Origin: JBEHWX01 sp048498995
GTDB taxonomy: Bacteria; Bacteroidota; Ignavibacteria; OLB7
Direction of reading: 5' to 3'
NCBI GenBank assembly: GCA_048498995.1
Contig: JBEHWX010000005.1
Span: 1-64,000 of the forward strand
Length of the DNA: 64,000 bases
Each line of letters opens with the position of its first letter. The stretch's first letter is position 1. This document shows positions 22,201-28,301 of this stretch, in pieces. The translations under genes and the position numbers were made by a program. The notes under the pieces were generated by a model, which was not told the DNA's origin, did no database searches, and worked only from the letters and a program-made list of their open reading frames with translations.

Positions 22201-24096
22201 CGACGTGATGGCGCCGTCGGTTACGTGCGTCGTGGTAACGGCGTTGGTGCCGAGCTTCGCGGAGGTTACCGCGCTGTCGGCGAGCTTGGCGGTCGTGACA
22301 TTGCCGTCGACGATCTTCGCGGAGGTCACCGATCCGTCAGCCAGCTTCGCGGTGGTCACCGATCCATCGACAAGCTTCGCGGTCGAGACCGAGCCATCGG
22401 CAAGCTTCGCCGTGGTCACGGCGCCGTCAGTCAGATCACCCGTCGTGATGCTGTTGGCCAGATTGAGCTTGCTGTAGGCGATGGCGGCGGTCGGCGAAAC
22501 ATCGGCGTTGACGATCGTGCCGTCGGCGATCTTCGCCGAGGTCACCGATCCGTCGGTCAGCTTCGCGGTACCGATGGCGCCGTCGGCGATCTTCGCCGAG
22601 GTGATCGCGCCGTCGGCAACATGGGTCGTGGTGACGGCGTTGGTGCCGAGCTTCGCGGAGGTCACCGCGCTATCGGCCAGCTTCGCCGTGGTCACATTGC
22701 CATCGACGATCTTCGCCGTCGAGACCGAGCCGTCGGCCAGCTTCGCGGAGGTGACGGAGCCATCGGCGAGCTTCGCGGTCGTGGCGCTGCCGTCGGCCAG
22801 CTTGGCCGAGGTCACGCCGCCGTCGGCGAGCTTCGCGGTCGTCACGCTGCCATCGGCCAGCTTCGTGGAGGTCACGGCATTGGCGGCGATGGTCGGGTTC
22901 GGGAAGGTGCCGGTCAGATCTCCACCGGCCTCGCCGGTCGGCGGCAGCGACGTCGGGGCTCCGGAGAGCTTCGAGTAGCTGATGCCGTTGGCGACCTTCG
23001 CGTCGGTGATCGCGCCGTCGGCCACGTGGGCAGTAGTGACCGCGCCGGTGCCGAGCTTCACGCTGGTCACCGCGCTGTCGGCGAGCTTCGCCGTGGTCAC
23101 CGAGCCGTTGGCAAGCTTCGCCGTCGTGACCGAGCCATCGGCCAGCTTCGCCGTCGAGACCGAGCCATCGGCGAGCTTCGCGCTGGTCACGGCACCGTCG
23201 GCCAGGTCACCGGTCGCGATGCTGTTGGCCAGGTCGAGCTTGCTGTAGGCGATGGCGGCGCTCGGCGAGACATCGGCATCGATGATCGTGCCGTCGAGGA
23301 TCTTCGCGGTGGTCACCGAACCATCTGCCAGCTTCGCGGTCGCAACCGAGCCGTCAGCCAGCTTCGTGGAGGTCACCGAACCGTCGACGATCTTCGCGGA
23401 GGTCACCGAGCCGTCAGCCAGCTTCGTGGAGGTAACGCTCCCATCGGCCAGTTTGGCCGAGCTCACCGATCCGTCTGCCAGCTTGGCGGTGATCACCGAT
23501 CCGTCGATCAGCTTCGTCGAGGTGACGCTGCCATCGGCCAGCTTCGGGGAGGTCACCGCGCCATCGGCCAGCTTCGGAGTCGTGACCGAGCCGTCGGCAA
23601 GTTTCGCGGTGGTCACCGATCCGTTGGCCAGCTTCGCTCCGGTGATCGATCCGTCGAGGATCGAGCTCATGTCGATCTCGCCGGCAACGGCCATCGAGGT
23701 GTCGGCCCGGTGCGCGCGCACCGCGTACGGGGAGATCGGTAGCTGGATACGCGGGGTCAGCTCCGCGCCGCTGCCGACGCTGATGCCCACCCAATACTGC
23801 TGGTCGAACTGAATGCTCGCGAGCGACGTGTAATTGCCGAGGATGACATTGAAGCGCTTCACCTGGCCGGCCGTGATCAGGGGCACATTGAAGCTCTCGG
23901 TCCAGATTGCCGTTCCGCCGGAAGCGGACGTATACAGTCTGAAGGTCATCATCGGGTTGGTGCTCAACCCAGCCTGGGTGTTCGTAAGATCACCCTGTAG
24001 ACTCAAGGTAGGTGGCACCTGCGCATACGCGGACGTACCGCTCAGCGCAATCACGCCGCATGTTACGATCGCATGCAGTAGTGATCGGTTCCTCAT
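13210..24096 (-). CDS. Giant secreted repeat protein, paralogue 4 (3628 aa)
   Basis: This is by far the largest gene in the window. The signal peptide is residues 1-25 (MRNRSLLHA, core, AYA before QVPP) and the TLSLQGDLTNTQ domain runs to about residue 150. Some 2,500 residues of decapeptide repeats follow (consensus TTAKLADGSV with variants such as TSVKLGTNAV and TTAHVADGAI). Then come ISYSKLTGAPTDLPPSG and GGDLSGTYPNPTIA modules, two NTWTANQTF modules, and the family C-terminal domain ending RWHQW. The start is the ATG at 24094-24096 with GGGAG at 24104-24108; an in-frame ATG 15 codons upstream would precede the signal peptide and lacks a good ribosome site. No catalytic motif or T9SS domain is seen. 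Fibre or adhesin function is inferred. Confidence 0.88.
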   Translation of the reverse strand: MRNRSLLHAIVTCGVIALSGTSAYAQVPPTLSLQGDLTNTQAGLSTNPMMTFRLYTSASGGTAIWTESFNVPLITAGQVKRFNVILGNYTSLASIQFDQQYWVGISVGSGAELTPRIQLPISPYAVRAHRADTSMAVAGEIDMSSILDGSITGAKLANGSVTTAKLADGSVTTPKLADGAVTSPKLADGSVTSTKLIDGSVITAKLADGSVSSAKLADGSVTSTKLADGSVTSAKIVDGSVTSTKLADGSVATAKLADGSVTTAKILDGTIIDADVSPSAAIAYSKLDLANSIATGDLADGAVTSAKLADGSVSTAKLADGSVTTAKLANGSVTTAKLADSAVTSVKLGTGAVTTAHVADGAITDAKVANGISYSKLSGAPTSLPPTGEAGGDLTGTFPNPTIAANAVTSTKLADGSVTTAKLADGGVTSAKLADGSATTAKLADGSVTSAKLADGSVSTAKIVDGNVTTAKLADSAVTSAKLGTNAVTTTHVADGAITSAKIADGAIGTAKLTDGSVTSAKIADGTIVNADVSPTAAIAYSKLNLANSITTGDLTDGAVTTAKLADGSVSTAKLVDGSVTTAKLADGSVTSAKIVDGNVTTAKLADSAVTSAKLGTNAVTTTHVTDGAITSAKIADGAIATAKLADGSVTTPKLADASVTATKLADGSVTTAKLADSAVTSAKLGTNAVTTAHVTDGAITSAKLADGSVTTAKLVDGSVSTAKLADGGVTTAKLADSSVTGAKLGTNAVNTAHVTDGAITSAKIADGAIGTAKLADGSVTSAKIADGTIVDADVSPTASIAYGKLNLNNSIVTSDLTDGSVTTAKLADGSVSTAKLADGGVTTAKIVDGNVTTAKLADSSVTSAKLGTNAVNTAHLADGSVTTPKLADGAATTAKLADGSVTTVKLADGSVTTAKIVDGNVTTAKLADSSVTGVKLGTNAVNTAHLVDGAITTAKIADANVTTAKLADGSVTTAKIVDGNVTTAKLADSSVTSAKLGTNAVNTAHLADGSVTTPKLADGAVTTAKMADANVTTAKLADSSVTGVKLGTNAVTTAHIADGSVTTPKLADGAATTAKLADGSVTTAKLADGSVTTAKLADSSVTGAKLGTSAVTTAHLADGSVTTPKLADGAATTAKLADGSVTTVKLADGSVTTAKIVDGNVTTAKLADSSVTGVKLGTNAVNTAHVVDGAITTAKLADANVTTAKLADGSVTTAKIVDGNVTTAKLADSSVTSVKLAADAVNTAHLADGSVTTPKLADGAVTTVKLADANVTTAKLADGSVTTAKLADSSVTGVKLGTNAVNTAHVADGAITTSKIADANVTTAKLADGSVTTAKLADGNVTTAKLADSSVTGAKLGTGAVTTAHIADGSVTTPKLADGAATTAKLADGSVTTAKIVDGNVTTAKLADSSVTGAKLGTSAVNTAHVADGAIVTSKLADANVTTAKLADGSVTTAKLADSSVTSLKIGTAAVNTAHVADGAITTPKLADGNVTTPKLADSSITSVKLGTGSVTTVHVADGAITTSKISDANVTTAKLADGSVTTPKLADSAVTSLKLGTNAVNTAHVADGAITTSKIADANVTTAKLADGSVTTSKIADANVTTAKLADGSVTTSKIADANVTTAKLADSSVTSVKLAADAVNTAQLADGSVTTPKLADGAVTTAKMADANVTTSKLADGSVTTPKLADSAVTSVKIGTNAVTTVHVADGAITTAKMADANVTTAKLADGSVTTAKIADGNVTTAKLADSSVTSLKLGTAAVNTAHVADGAITTSKLADGSVTTAKIVDANVTTAKLADSSVTSVKLGTDAVNTAHVADGAITSAKIADGTITNADVNASAAIAYSKLDLAGSIATGDLANGSVTSAKIADSTITDADVSPTAAINYSKLNLANSIVTADLTNNAVTTAKIADGSVTTAKLADSAVTSLKIGTGAVNTAHIADGSVISIKLADGSVLTAKIADAAITTVKISDDAVTSAKIADGAITNADVNASAAIAYSKLNLTGSIATTDLVDGSVTSAKIADGTIANADVATNAAIAYSKLNLTNSIVAADLTDGSVTTAKLADANVTTAKIADGTIATADLADASVTTAKLADSSVTSVKIGAAAVNTAHLADGSVTSAKISDGTITNADVNASAAIAYSKLNLANSIATSDLTDSSVTSAKIADSTIMDVDVAPNAAIAYSKLNLTNHIVNSDLTLGAVNSVSIEDESVVAVDIASGAVTTAKLADEAVTLPKIDPTGASAGQSLMYNGSSLVWGGSTPGGAAGGDLTGTYPNPTIANDAVTSAKIADGTIATSDLADGSVTSAKIADGTIATGDLANGSVTSAKIADGTIVNADVSPTAAIAYSKLALTSSIVNGDIAVGAVNSASIADASIVAADIAAGAVTTSKLADGSVTTAKLADSAVTSVKLGTNAVNTAHVKDGAITSAKILDGTIATGDLADGSVTSAKIADGAITNADVNASAAIAYSKLNLANSIVTADLTDGSVTTAKLADSAVTSLKLGTAAVNTAHVADGAITDAKVANGISYSKLTGAPTDLPPSGAAGGDLSGTYPNPTIAANAVTTSKISDANVTTAKLADASVTTVKVADGNVTTAKLADSAVTSLKLGTSAVNTAHVADGAITSAKIADGTIVDADINASAAIAYSKLNLSNSIVAGDITADAVTTSKIADGSVTTPKLADGSVTTAKIVDANVTTAKLADSAVTSLKLGTAAVNTAHVADGAITDAKVANGISYSKLTGAPTDLPPSGAAGGDLSGTYPNPTIAANAVTTSKITDANVTTAKLADSAVTSVKLGTDAVNTAHVADGAITSAKIADGTIVDADINASAAIAYSKLNLSNSIVAGDITADAVTTSKIADGNVTTAKLADSAVTSLKLGTAAVNTAHVADGAITDAKVANGISYSKLTGAPTDLPPSGAAGGDLSGTYPNPTIAANAVTTSKITDGNVTTSKLADSAVTSLKLGTDAVTTAHVADGAITSAKIADGTIVSADLATGAVATSNIDPTGATSGQALTYNGTNVVWSTPTSNVTHNATLSGNGSSGSPLAVNLGNANTWTANQTFAGTFMIASNSRIALTNSDNNARDIRWQEPSGTGTQYVGLRAPSVSNSGNYVLPAVVGSVGQVLSLATSNGIDSATMTWITPTASGTAGGDLTGTYPNPTIADNAVTTSKIADANVTLAKISAAGASSGQVIGYDGANVVWTTGGASGSAGGDLTGTYPNPTIANDAVTSAKIADGTIVDADISSSAAIAYSKLSLANSIVAADLTDGAVTSAKILDGTIATADLADSAVSGLKLATNAVTTAHIANAAVTPSKIDPTGATSGQALTYNGTNVAWTTVSATVTHNATLSGNGTSGSPLAVNLGNANTWTANQTFAGTFMIASNSRIALTNSDNNGRDIRWQEPSGTGTQYVGLRAPSVSNSGNYVLPAVVGSVGQVLSLATSNGVDSATMTWTTPTATPSGSAGGDLSGTYPNPTIASNAVTTSKISDGNVTPAKMSTSGASTGQVLTYNGSSAAWGYGRVKMARTTVTGAPGGTTYNAASTDEIIGVDVTSGPATVNLPAANSVPAGAVIVIKNELGNAGTNNITISRSGTDLINASSTSLSITFGTATGSFRLYSDGVSRWHQW
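18601..21660 (-). repeat. About 100 uninterrupted 30-bp (10-residue) tandem repeats
   Basis: Over about 3.06 kb the sequence keeps a strict 30-bp register with no visible insertion or deletion, giving about 102 consecutive ten-residue units. Two adjacent 60-bp units at 19261-19320 and 19321-19380 are identical, and the one before (19201-19260) differs at a few bases. Before 18600 and after about 21660 the register is broken by YSKL-type spacer modules. Confidence 0.85.
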
Positions 24097-24792
24097 TATG
24101 AAACTCCCGTTATTGGTCCTTACCGGGCACGAGGTCGTCATCCAGGCGGAGGGGTGAAGCGAGGCAGGAGAGCTGGCTGATCGAGATCGCCGGATCTAGA
24201 TATTGTGCGAAACTGATGTTATGTGGCCGGAATCGGAATGACGCGTTCCGTTCCGTGTTGGTCGACCGAGGAAGAATGCAACAGCATCACCCCTGGGAAG
24301 AGAGGAGATGGGGTCCTCGACGTCACGACGTCCGCATCGACGCCCTCAAGCAACAACGCTGATCTTCATCACGAGAAGCGGCGATGGCCTGCCACCTCTC
24401 CCTCACGCGCTGCTTGCTTCGTACCGGGGGCGTGATGTCAACGACAAGATGAATGCGCGACGGGCATCGCCATCCAAAATCAACGTCGTCAATTCTGTCC
24501 ACCGAGGTGGGGATGTCCCCTTCGGGCCTTCCCGGTGAACGATTGTGGAGTACGGTCCCAGATTGTGGGCGGGCAAATATACATGGCCATTTCGAAACGG
24601 CCCAATATGGGATGGAAATATGTTCAGCCATCATTCACCCCTCCCTCTCCCACGCTTCCGGCCCTCCCACGCCGGAATCCTCTCCCGAGCGGCACCCGGT
24701 TCCTCGGGGCCGGACGATGCCTCGGCCGATTGGCGAGCTCTTTGCATGGTCCGCCGGGGATGGCTTCGACAACAGACGCGGGAGAATGAAGG
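24097..24792. other. Divergent intergenic region between paralogue 4 and the next gene
   Basis: No gene is supported. The region would carry the leader and promoter of paralogue 4 on the minus strand, and between about 24582 and 24780 the promoter of the plus-strand gene at 24793. Confidence 0.55.
24574..24581 (-). promoter_or_regulatory. TATATTTG -7 element, paralogue 4
   Basis: Read on the minus strand this is a perfect TAnnTTTG box, with TTGG 20 bases further upstream as a weak -33 candidate. It lies about 478 bases before the start codon, in the same relative place as the elements of the other three paralogues. Confidence 0.55.
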
Positions 24793-25140
24793 ATGAATCC
24801 GAAGTTCGATCTGGAGCAGGCCGGCGAGCTCCTCGGCAAGCGGGTGATCGTCGATCTGACGGTCCGTGACCATGACGAGCGGCTGGTCGAGCGGCGGCAG
24901 CTGTTCGGAGAGATCCAGCGGATCAACGAGAACGAGGGGGTGGTGCTGGAGCTGATCCCCTCCGGCGGCGATTATCGCCTCATCCCGGATCTCGACCAGT
25001 TCGTCCCGCTCGAACCGGGGGCCTACCGACTGGAGCCCGCGGGAGAAACGGCGGTCGATCCGGACTTCCGCTTCGCCTCGGTGGTCCACCTTCCCCCACC
25101 CGAATACGACGGGGCGGCACGGGGAAGCGAGGCCGGATGA
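24793..25140 (+). CDS. Small conserved-type hypothetical protein (115 aa)
   Basis: The ATG at 24793 is preceded by GGAG at 24781-24784. The protein is acidic, has no signal peptide or membrane segment, and looks mostly beta-stranded (GKRVIVDLTV, GEIQRINENEGVVLEL). It recalls a common family of short bacterial hypothetical proteins with a G-x-I-x-R-I-N-E-N-E-G core, but I cannot name a function. It stands alone, 370 bases before the next gene and divergent from the giant repeat gene. Confidence 0.7.
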   Translation: MNPKFDLEQAGELLGKRVIVDLTVRDHDERLVERRQLFGEIQRINENEGVVLELIPSGGDYRLIPDLDQFVPLEPGAYRLEPAGETAVDPDFRFASVVHLPPPEYDGAARGSEAG

Positions 25141-25511
25141 AGCGGTGGAAGCCACGCTCGCGCGGACCCTTACGCGACGTCGCTTTGGCATACTCACCAT
25201 CGGCTCCTTCCCCTAGTATGCCGTAATACACCCAAAAATCGCGGCAGAATCGACGGTTTGGAAGACATTCTGGCGGGCGCGTGCCACGCTCCGGCCAACT
25301 TTTTGCTTGCTTTGGGAAGAACCCGGGCAGTACCTTCGTCATGGGTTTGATGCGCACAGCCCTCCCGTGACCAGCACGGGAAGCAGGTTCAACCACACAA
25401 CGTCACTACGTACCAGCATCGACAGCACGGACTCCCGGGGATGTTTCCGAACGGCCATTCGGACGCACGCACCGTAGCGTCGAACGCACACCACTATTCA
25501 GGAGAAGATCA
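25141..25511. other. Intergenic region before the hydrolase/peptidase cluster
   Basis: No gene is seen. TACCTTCG at 25331-25338 is one mismatch from the TAnnTTTG box and has TTTG at 25311-25314 upstream, a reasonable promoter candidate for the cluster starting at 25512. Confidence 0.4.
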
Positions 25512-26651
25512 ATGTCTCAGCGCAAGAACAGCGGGCGCTCCACGGGGAAGGAGACGGCCGCAACGACCACCACGAACGACCTGCATCAGGAGCTCGCCGC
25601 ACTTCAGGCGGCGGCCACGACTCGTCTTCTCAGCCTTGAGGAGACCGCCAGGATCGCCGAGCTCAGCAACTTCCTCGCGGTTCAGAGCCATGCTTCGCTC
25701 ACGGCTCCGAAGGCCGCGCTCGGACCGCTCAGCGCGGTGACCGCCTCGCCGGCCGACATCACCGACGAGCTGGCCAAGGGAGGCCCGGCCTTCGGCGCCT
25801 TCGTCAAGAGCGTCGGCCTCGGCGTCGCCGATGCCCAGAGCGCGCTCGACCAGAACCTCGTCACCACCGCCCAAGCCCTCTCGAACACCAACATCGACGT
25901 GATCAGCGTGGTGCAGCAGGTGATCGACCCGACCGACGGCAGCCTTCAGAGCCTGAACATCATCAAGGAGAAGCTGCCCTTGATCAACTTCCTGCCGCCG
26001 GTCTCCTATCAATGGACCCGCGTCTTCCTGCAGGCGGATATGAAGGTCTCGGAGTTCAACAGCGCCAACGGCTTCAACGTTCAGGGGAAGTCGAAGAGCT
26101 TCAGCGCCGGCATCTCCGGCAGCTACGGCACCGGCGGCTTCGGCATCAGCGGCGGACTCCGCTACGGCTCGAGCAGCTACAGCGCCTCGGGCGAAAGCTC
26201 CTACAGCCAGGACGTGGCCGCCGGCAGCATGCACATGGAGGCGACCCTCGAGCCGCGTCCGGACATGGTGATTCCGCCGCCGTTCGTGCTCCAGAAGGGG
26301 CCGCGGCTGCGCGCGATGCCGAGCGGCATCATCAACATCGGCACCTCGCCGAACTACACCGGCCGCAAGGTGGTGATCACCCTCGAGCTGCTCAACGGCA
26401 GCACCGGGCTGGCCGGCAAGACGCTGGAGTTCCACACCAGCGACCCGATGGTCACCTACAAGACCTGGCAGGCGTACGACTTCAACACCAACACCGGTTC
26501 GACCACCAGCACCGCCACCAACTCGACCGGCATCCTCTATCTGGAAGTCATTCGTGACGGCGCGGCGTTCGATCCGGCCAAGGCCCCGACCCAGGTCGTT
26601 ATCCGCTCGTGGTTCGGCCTCGTGGCCGCCGAGAGCGCCATCGTGGTGTAA
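25512..26651 (+). CDS. Unrecognised protein, first gene of the 25.5-30.4 kb cluster (379 aa)
   Basis: The ATG at 25512 follows AGGAG (25500-25504). The N-terminus is low-complexity and Thr-rich, without a signal peptide. Residues about 85-160 look helical (FGAFVKSVGLGVADAQ). Then comes a hydrophobic PLINFLPPVSYQWTR stretch, followed by a Gly/Ser/Tyr-rich segment (about 200-235), and a beta-rich C-terminal half. The layout, a helical part then a PL-P beta segment, is loosely like DUF2589-type proteins, but I hold this at low confidence. The next gene starts 4 bases after the stop, so the two are probably co-translated. Function is unknown. Confidence 0.75.
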   Translation: MSQRKNSGRSTGKETAATTTTNDLHQELAALQAAATTRLLSLEETARIAELSNFLAVQSHASLTAPKAALGPLSAVTASPADITDELAKGGPAFGAFVKSVGLGVADAQSALDQNLVTTAQALSNTNIDVISVVQQVIDPTDGSLQSLNIIKEKLPLINFLPPVSYQWTRVFLQADMKVSEFNSANGFNVQGKSKSFSAGISGSYGTGGFGISGGLRYGSSSYSASGESSYSQDVAAGSMHMEATLEPRPDMVIPPPFVLQKGPRLRAMPSGIINIGTSPNYTGRKVVITLELLNGSTGLAGKTLEFHTSDPMVTYKTWQAYDFNTNTGSTTSTATNSTGILYLEVIRDGAAFDPAKAPTQVVIRSWFGLVAAESAIVV

Positions 26652-26655
26652 CGCC

Positions 26656-27936
26656 ATGGCACTTACTGATTTCCACCGCAGATTCGACGACAGCGTCCGC
26701 TGGCGTCTCACACCCGATGGTGTCGAGATCGAGGGGAGCGGCATCGAGCGGACGAAGGGAAATCCGGCCACGGTCACCAAGGTCTGGGAGAGTTATTCGG
26801 CGGAGATCAACCGCACGGCACGCTCACGAGGCGTGCCGTGCGCCTTGATCATCGCCACGATCTGCACCGAATCGGGAGGACGCGCCTCGGCGATCCGCCT
26901 GGAGCCCGGCTACAAGTCGGACCAGGCGACGCCGGGAAAGGTCAGCCCGGGGCTGATGCAGACGTTGATCTCCACGGCGCGCGAAGCGATGAAGGACAAC
27001 TCGATCGATCGGGATTGGCTGCTGAAGGCGGGCAACTCGATCGAGGCGGGAACGGCGGTGATCGCCAAACAGTCCAGCAAGACGCACCTCGATCCCCCGT
27101 TGGTGGCCGCCGCCTACAACTCCGGCGGCGTCTACGAGCAGACCGGGGCGAACAATCGCTGGAAGCTGCGCCAGTACCCGATCGGTACCAGCGCTCACTG
27201 CGATCGCTTCATCAAGTTCTTCAACGACGCGGTCTACGTGCTGAAGAACCATGGGACCAAGCCCTCGGTCGGGATCGAGAAGCTGCTCGACAACGCAGTC
27301 ACCTCGGTCGGTCCGAGTGCCACATCCGGAACCACGAACGCCCCCGCGGCCAACAGCGCCACCGTCTCCGGCAGCCCGCGGGTCGCGTCCTCTCCCGGAG
27401 GACGGTCCTCCACCGGAGGACGGCAGGAGACGAAGTCGTCGAATGATATCAAGATCTCCTTCGGCCCGAACGCGAAGGCAGCCGACGTGACCGCCTACTC
27501 ACGGACGGTCCTGGAGGAGATCATGAGAGCGGCCGACCTGAAGTCGGCTTCGATCTCAAGCACGCAACGGAATCCGGCCGATCAGGCTCGCGTGATGTAC
27601 AACAACCTCGAGAAGTACGGCGTCGCCGCGCAGAAGAAGCTCTACGCGGCCGCCGGCGACAAGGTGATCGACGTCTACGCGAAGTCGAAAGCAGCCAACA
27701 AGTCCGCCGACCAGATCAAGGCGGACATGGAGCGGAAGATCATCGAGCTCGGGCCGACCAGCGTCTCCCGACATGCTTCCGATCCGAAGATCCTGAACGT
27801 CTTCGACGTGGATCCGAGCTCCATCAGAAACCGCCGGGGCTTCGAGCAGGCGGTCAGGTCGGACAACCGCGTCACGAAGTTCCTCGTCCCTCCGGACGAT
27901 CCGGGATACCACCTGGAGATCCCGCAGAAGCAGTGA
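26656..27936 (+). CDS. Two-domain peptidoglycan hydrolase: SLT-type transglycosylase plus M15/VanY-like peptidase (426 aa)
   Basis: Residues about 45-195 resemble lysozyme-like soluble lytic transglycosylases: the presumed catalytic Glu72 in TESGG, then SPGLMQ at 97-102 and AAYNSGG at 152-158. A Ser/Thr/Gly-rich linker covers about 210-262. Residues about 265-426 resemble D,D- or L,D-peptidases of the VanY/M15 type: SSTQRNPADQ, then His373, Asp384 or Asp386, and His419 in YHLEI as likely zinc ligands. No signal peptide is present, as in phage endolysins. An open frame extends 34 codons upstream, but the ATG at 26656, 4 bases after the previous stop, begins the plausible protein. It would cut both glycan and peptide bonds of the wall; the target cell is unknown. 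Confidence 0.78.
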   Translation: MALTDFHRRFDDSVRWRLTPDGVEIEGSGIERTKGNPATVTKVWESYSAEINRTARSRGVPCALIIATICTESGGRASAIRLEPGYKSDQATPGKVSPGLMQTLISTAREAMKDNSIDRDWLLKAGNSIEAGTAVIAKQSSKTHLDPPLVAAAYNSGGVYEQTGANNRWKLRQYPIGTSAHCDRFIKFFNDAVYVLKNHGTKPSVGIEKLLDNAVTSVGPSATSGTTNAPAANSATVSGSPRVASSPGGRSSTGGRQETKSSNDIKISFGPNAKAADVTAYSRTVLEEIMRAADLKSASISSTQRNPADQARVMYNNLEKYGVAAQKKLYAAAGDKVIDVYAKSKAANKSADQIKADMERKIIELGPTSVSRHASDPKILNVFDVDPSSIRNRRGFEQAVRSDNRVTKFLVPPDDPGYHLEIPQKQ

Positions 27937-27957
27937 CCACAACGAGAGATTCGACCC

Positions 27958-28296
27958 ATGGAGTTCGAATACCTGGACCCGTCCGACGGGGAGCGCGCGC
28001 TGCCGGTGCATCCGGCGGAGCACATCTTCGCGGCGATGGCCCGCAGCATGGTCGAAGCGCAGCGCGAGCTCGATGAGGCCGCGCGCGCGGCCATCCTCGA
28101 ATGGGAGAACAACGGCGTTCCCCCCTCGGCGGTCGTATGGTCACTCTGCACGGCTACCTTCCCGTCGGTACTCGGATGCCGTCCGAAACAGGAGCCCGGG
28201 GAACAAACGCGCATGAGCATCGCCCCGCGTCAGGAGGCGCGGGGCGGTGTCTCCTTCTCGATTCGCTACCACACCACTCCACTAGAGGAGCCCTAA
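27958..28296 (+). CDS. Small unrecognised protein in the cluster (112 aa)
   Basis: The protein starts 21 bases after the hydrolase stop and ends 5 bases before the next gene. Residues about 18-50 form a charged helix (AEHIFAAMARSMVEAQRELDE). The remainder, with VPPSAVVWSLC and RMSIAPRQ, looks beta-rich, and there is no signal peptide. Its tight fit inside the cluster supports it as a real gene, possibly a partner or immunity protein, but that is inference from position only. Confidence 0.65.
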   Translation: MEFEYLDPSDGERALPVHPAEHIFAAMARSMVEAQRELDEAARAAILEWENNGVPPSAVVWSLCTATFPSVLGCRPKQEPGEQTRMSIAPRQEARGGVSFSIRYHTTPLEEP

Positions 28297-28301
28297 CCAC
28301 T

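Noticed and set aside
14059..23742. A 3227-codon open frame antisense to the largest repeat gene, with similar ones at 280-2118, 4003-6492 and 6845-12403
   Set aside because: The predicted proteins are monotonous Arg/Gly/His/Val-rich strings that mirror the sense repeats. They lack signal peptides and domains. A repeat period divisible by three plus high GC keeps the antisense frame free of stops.
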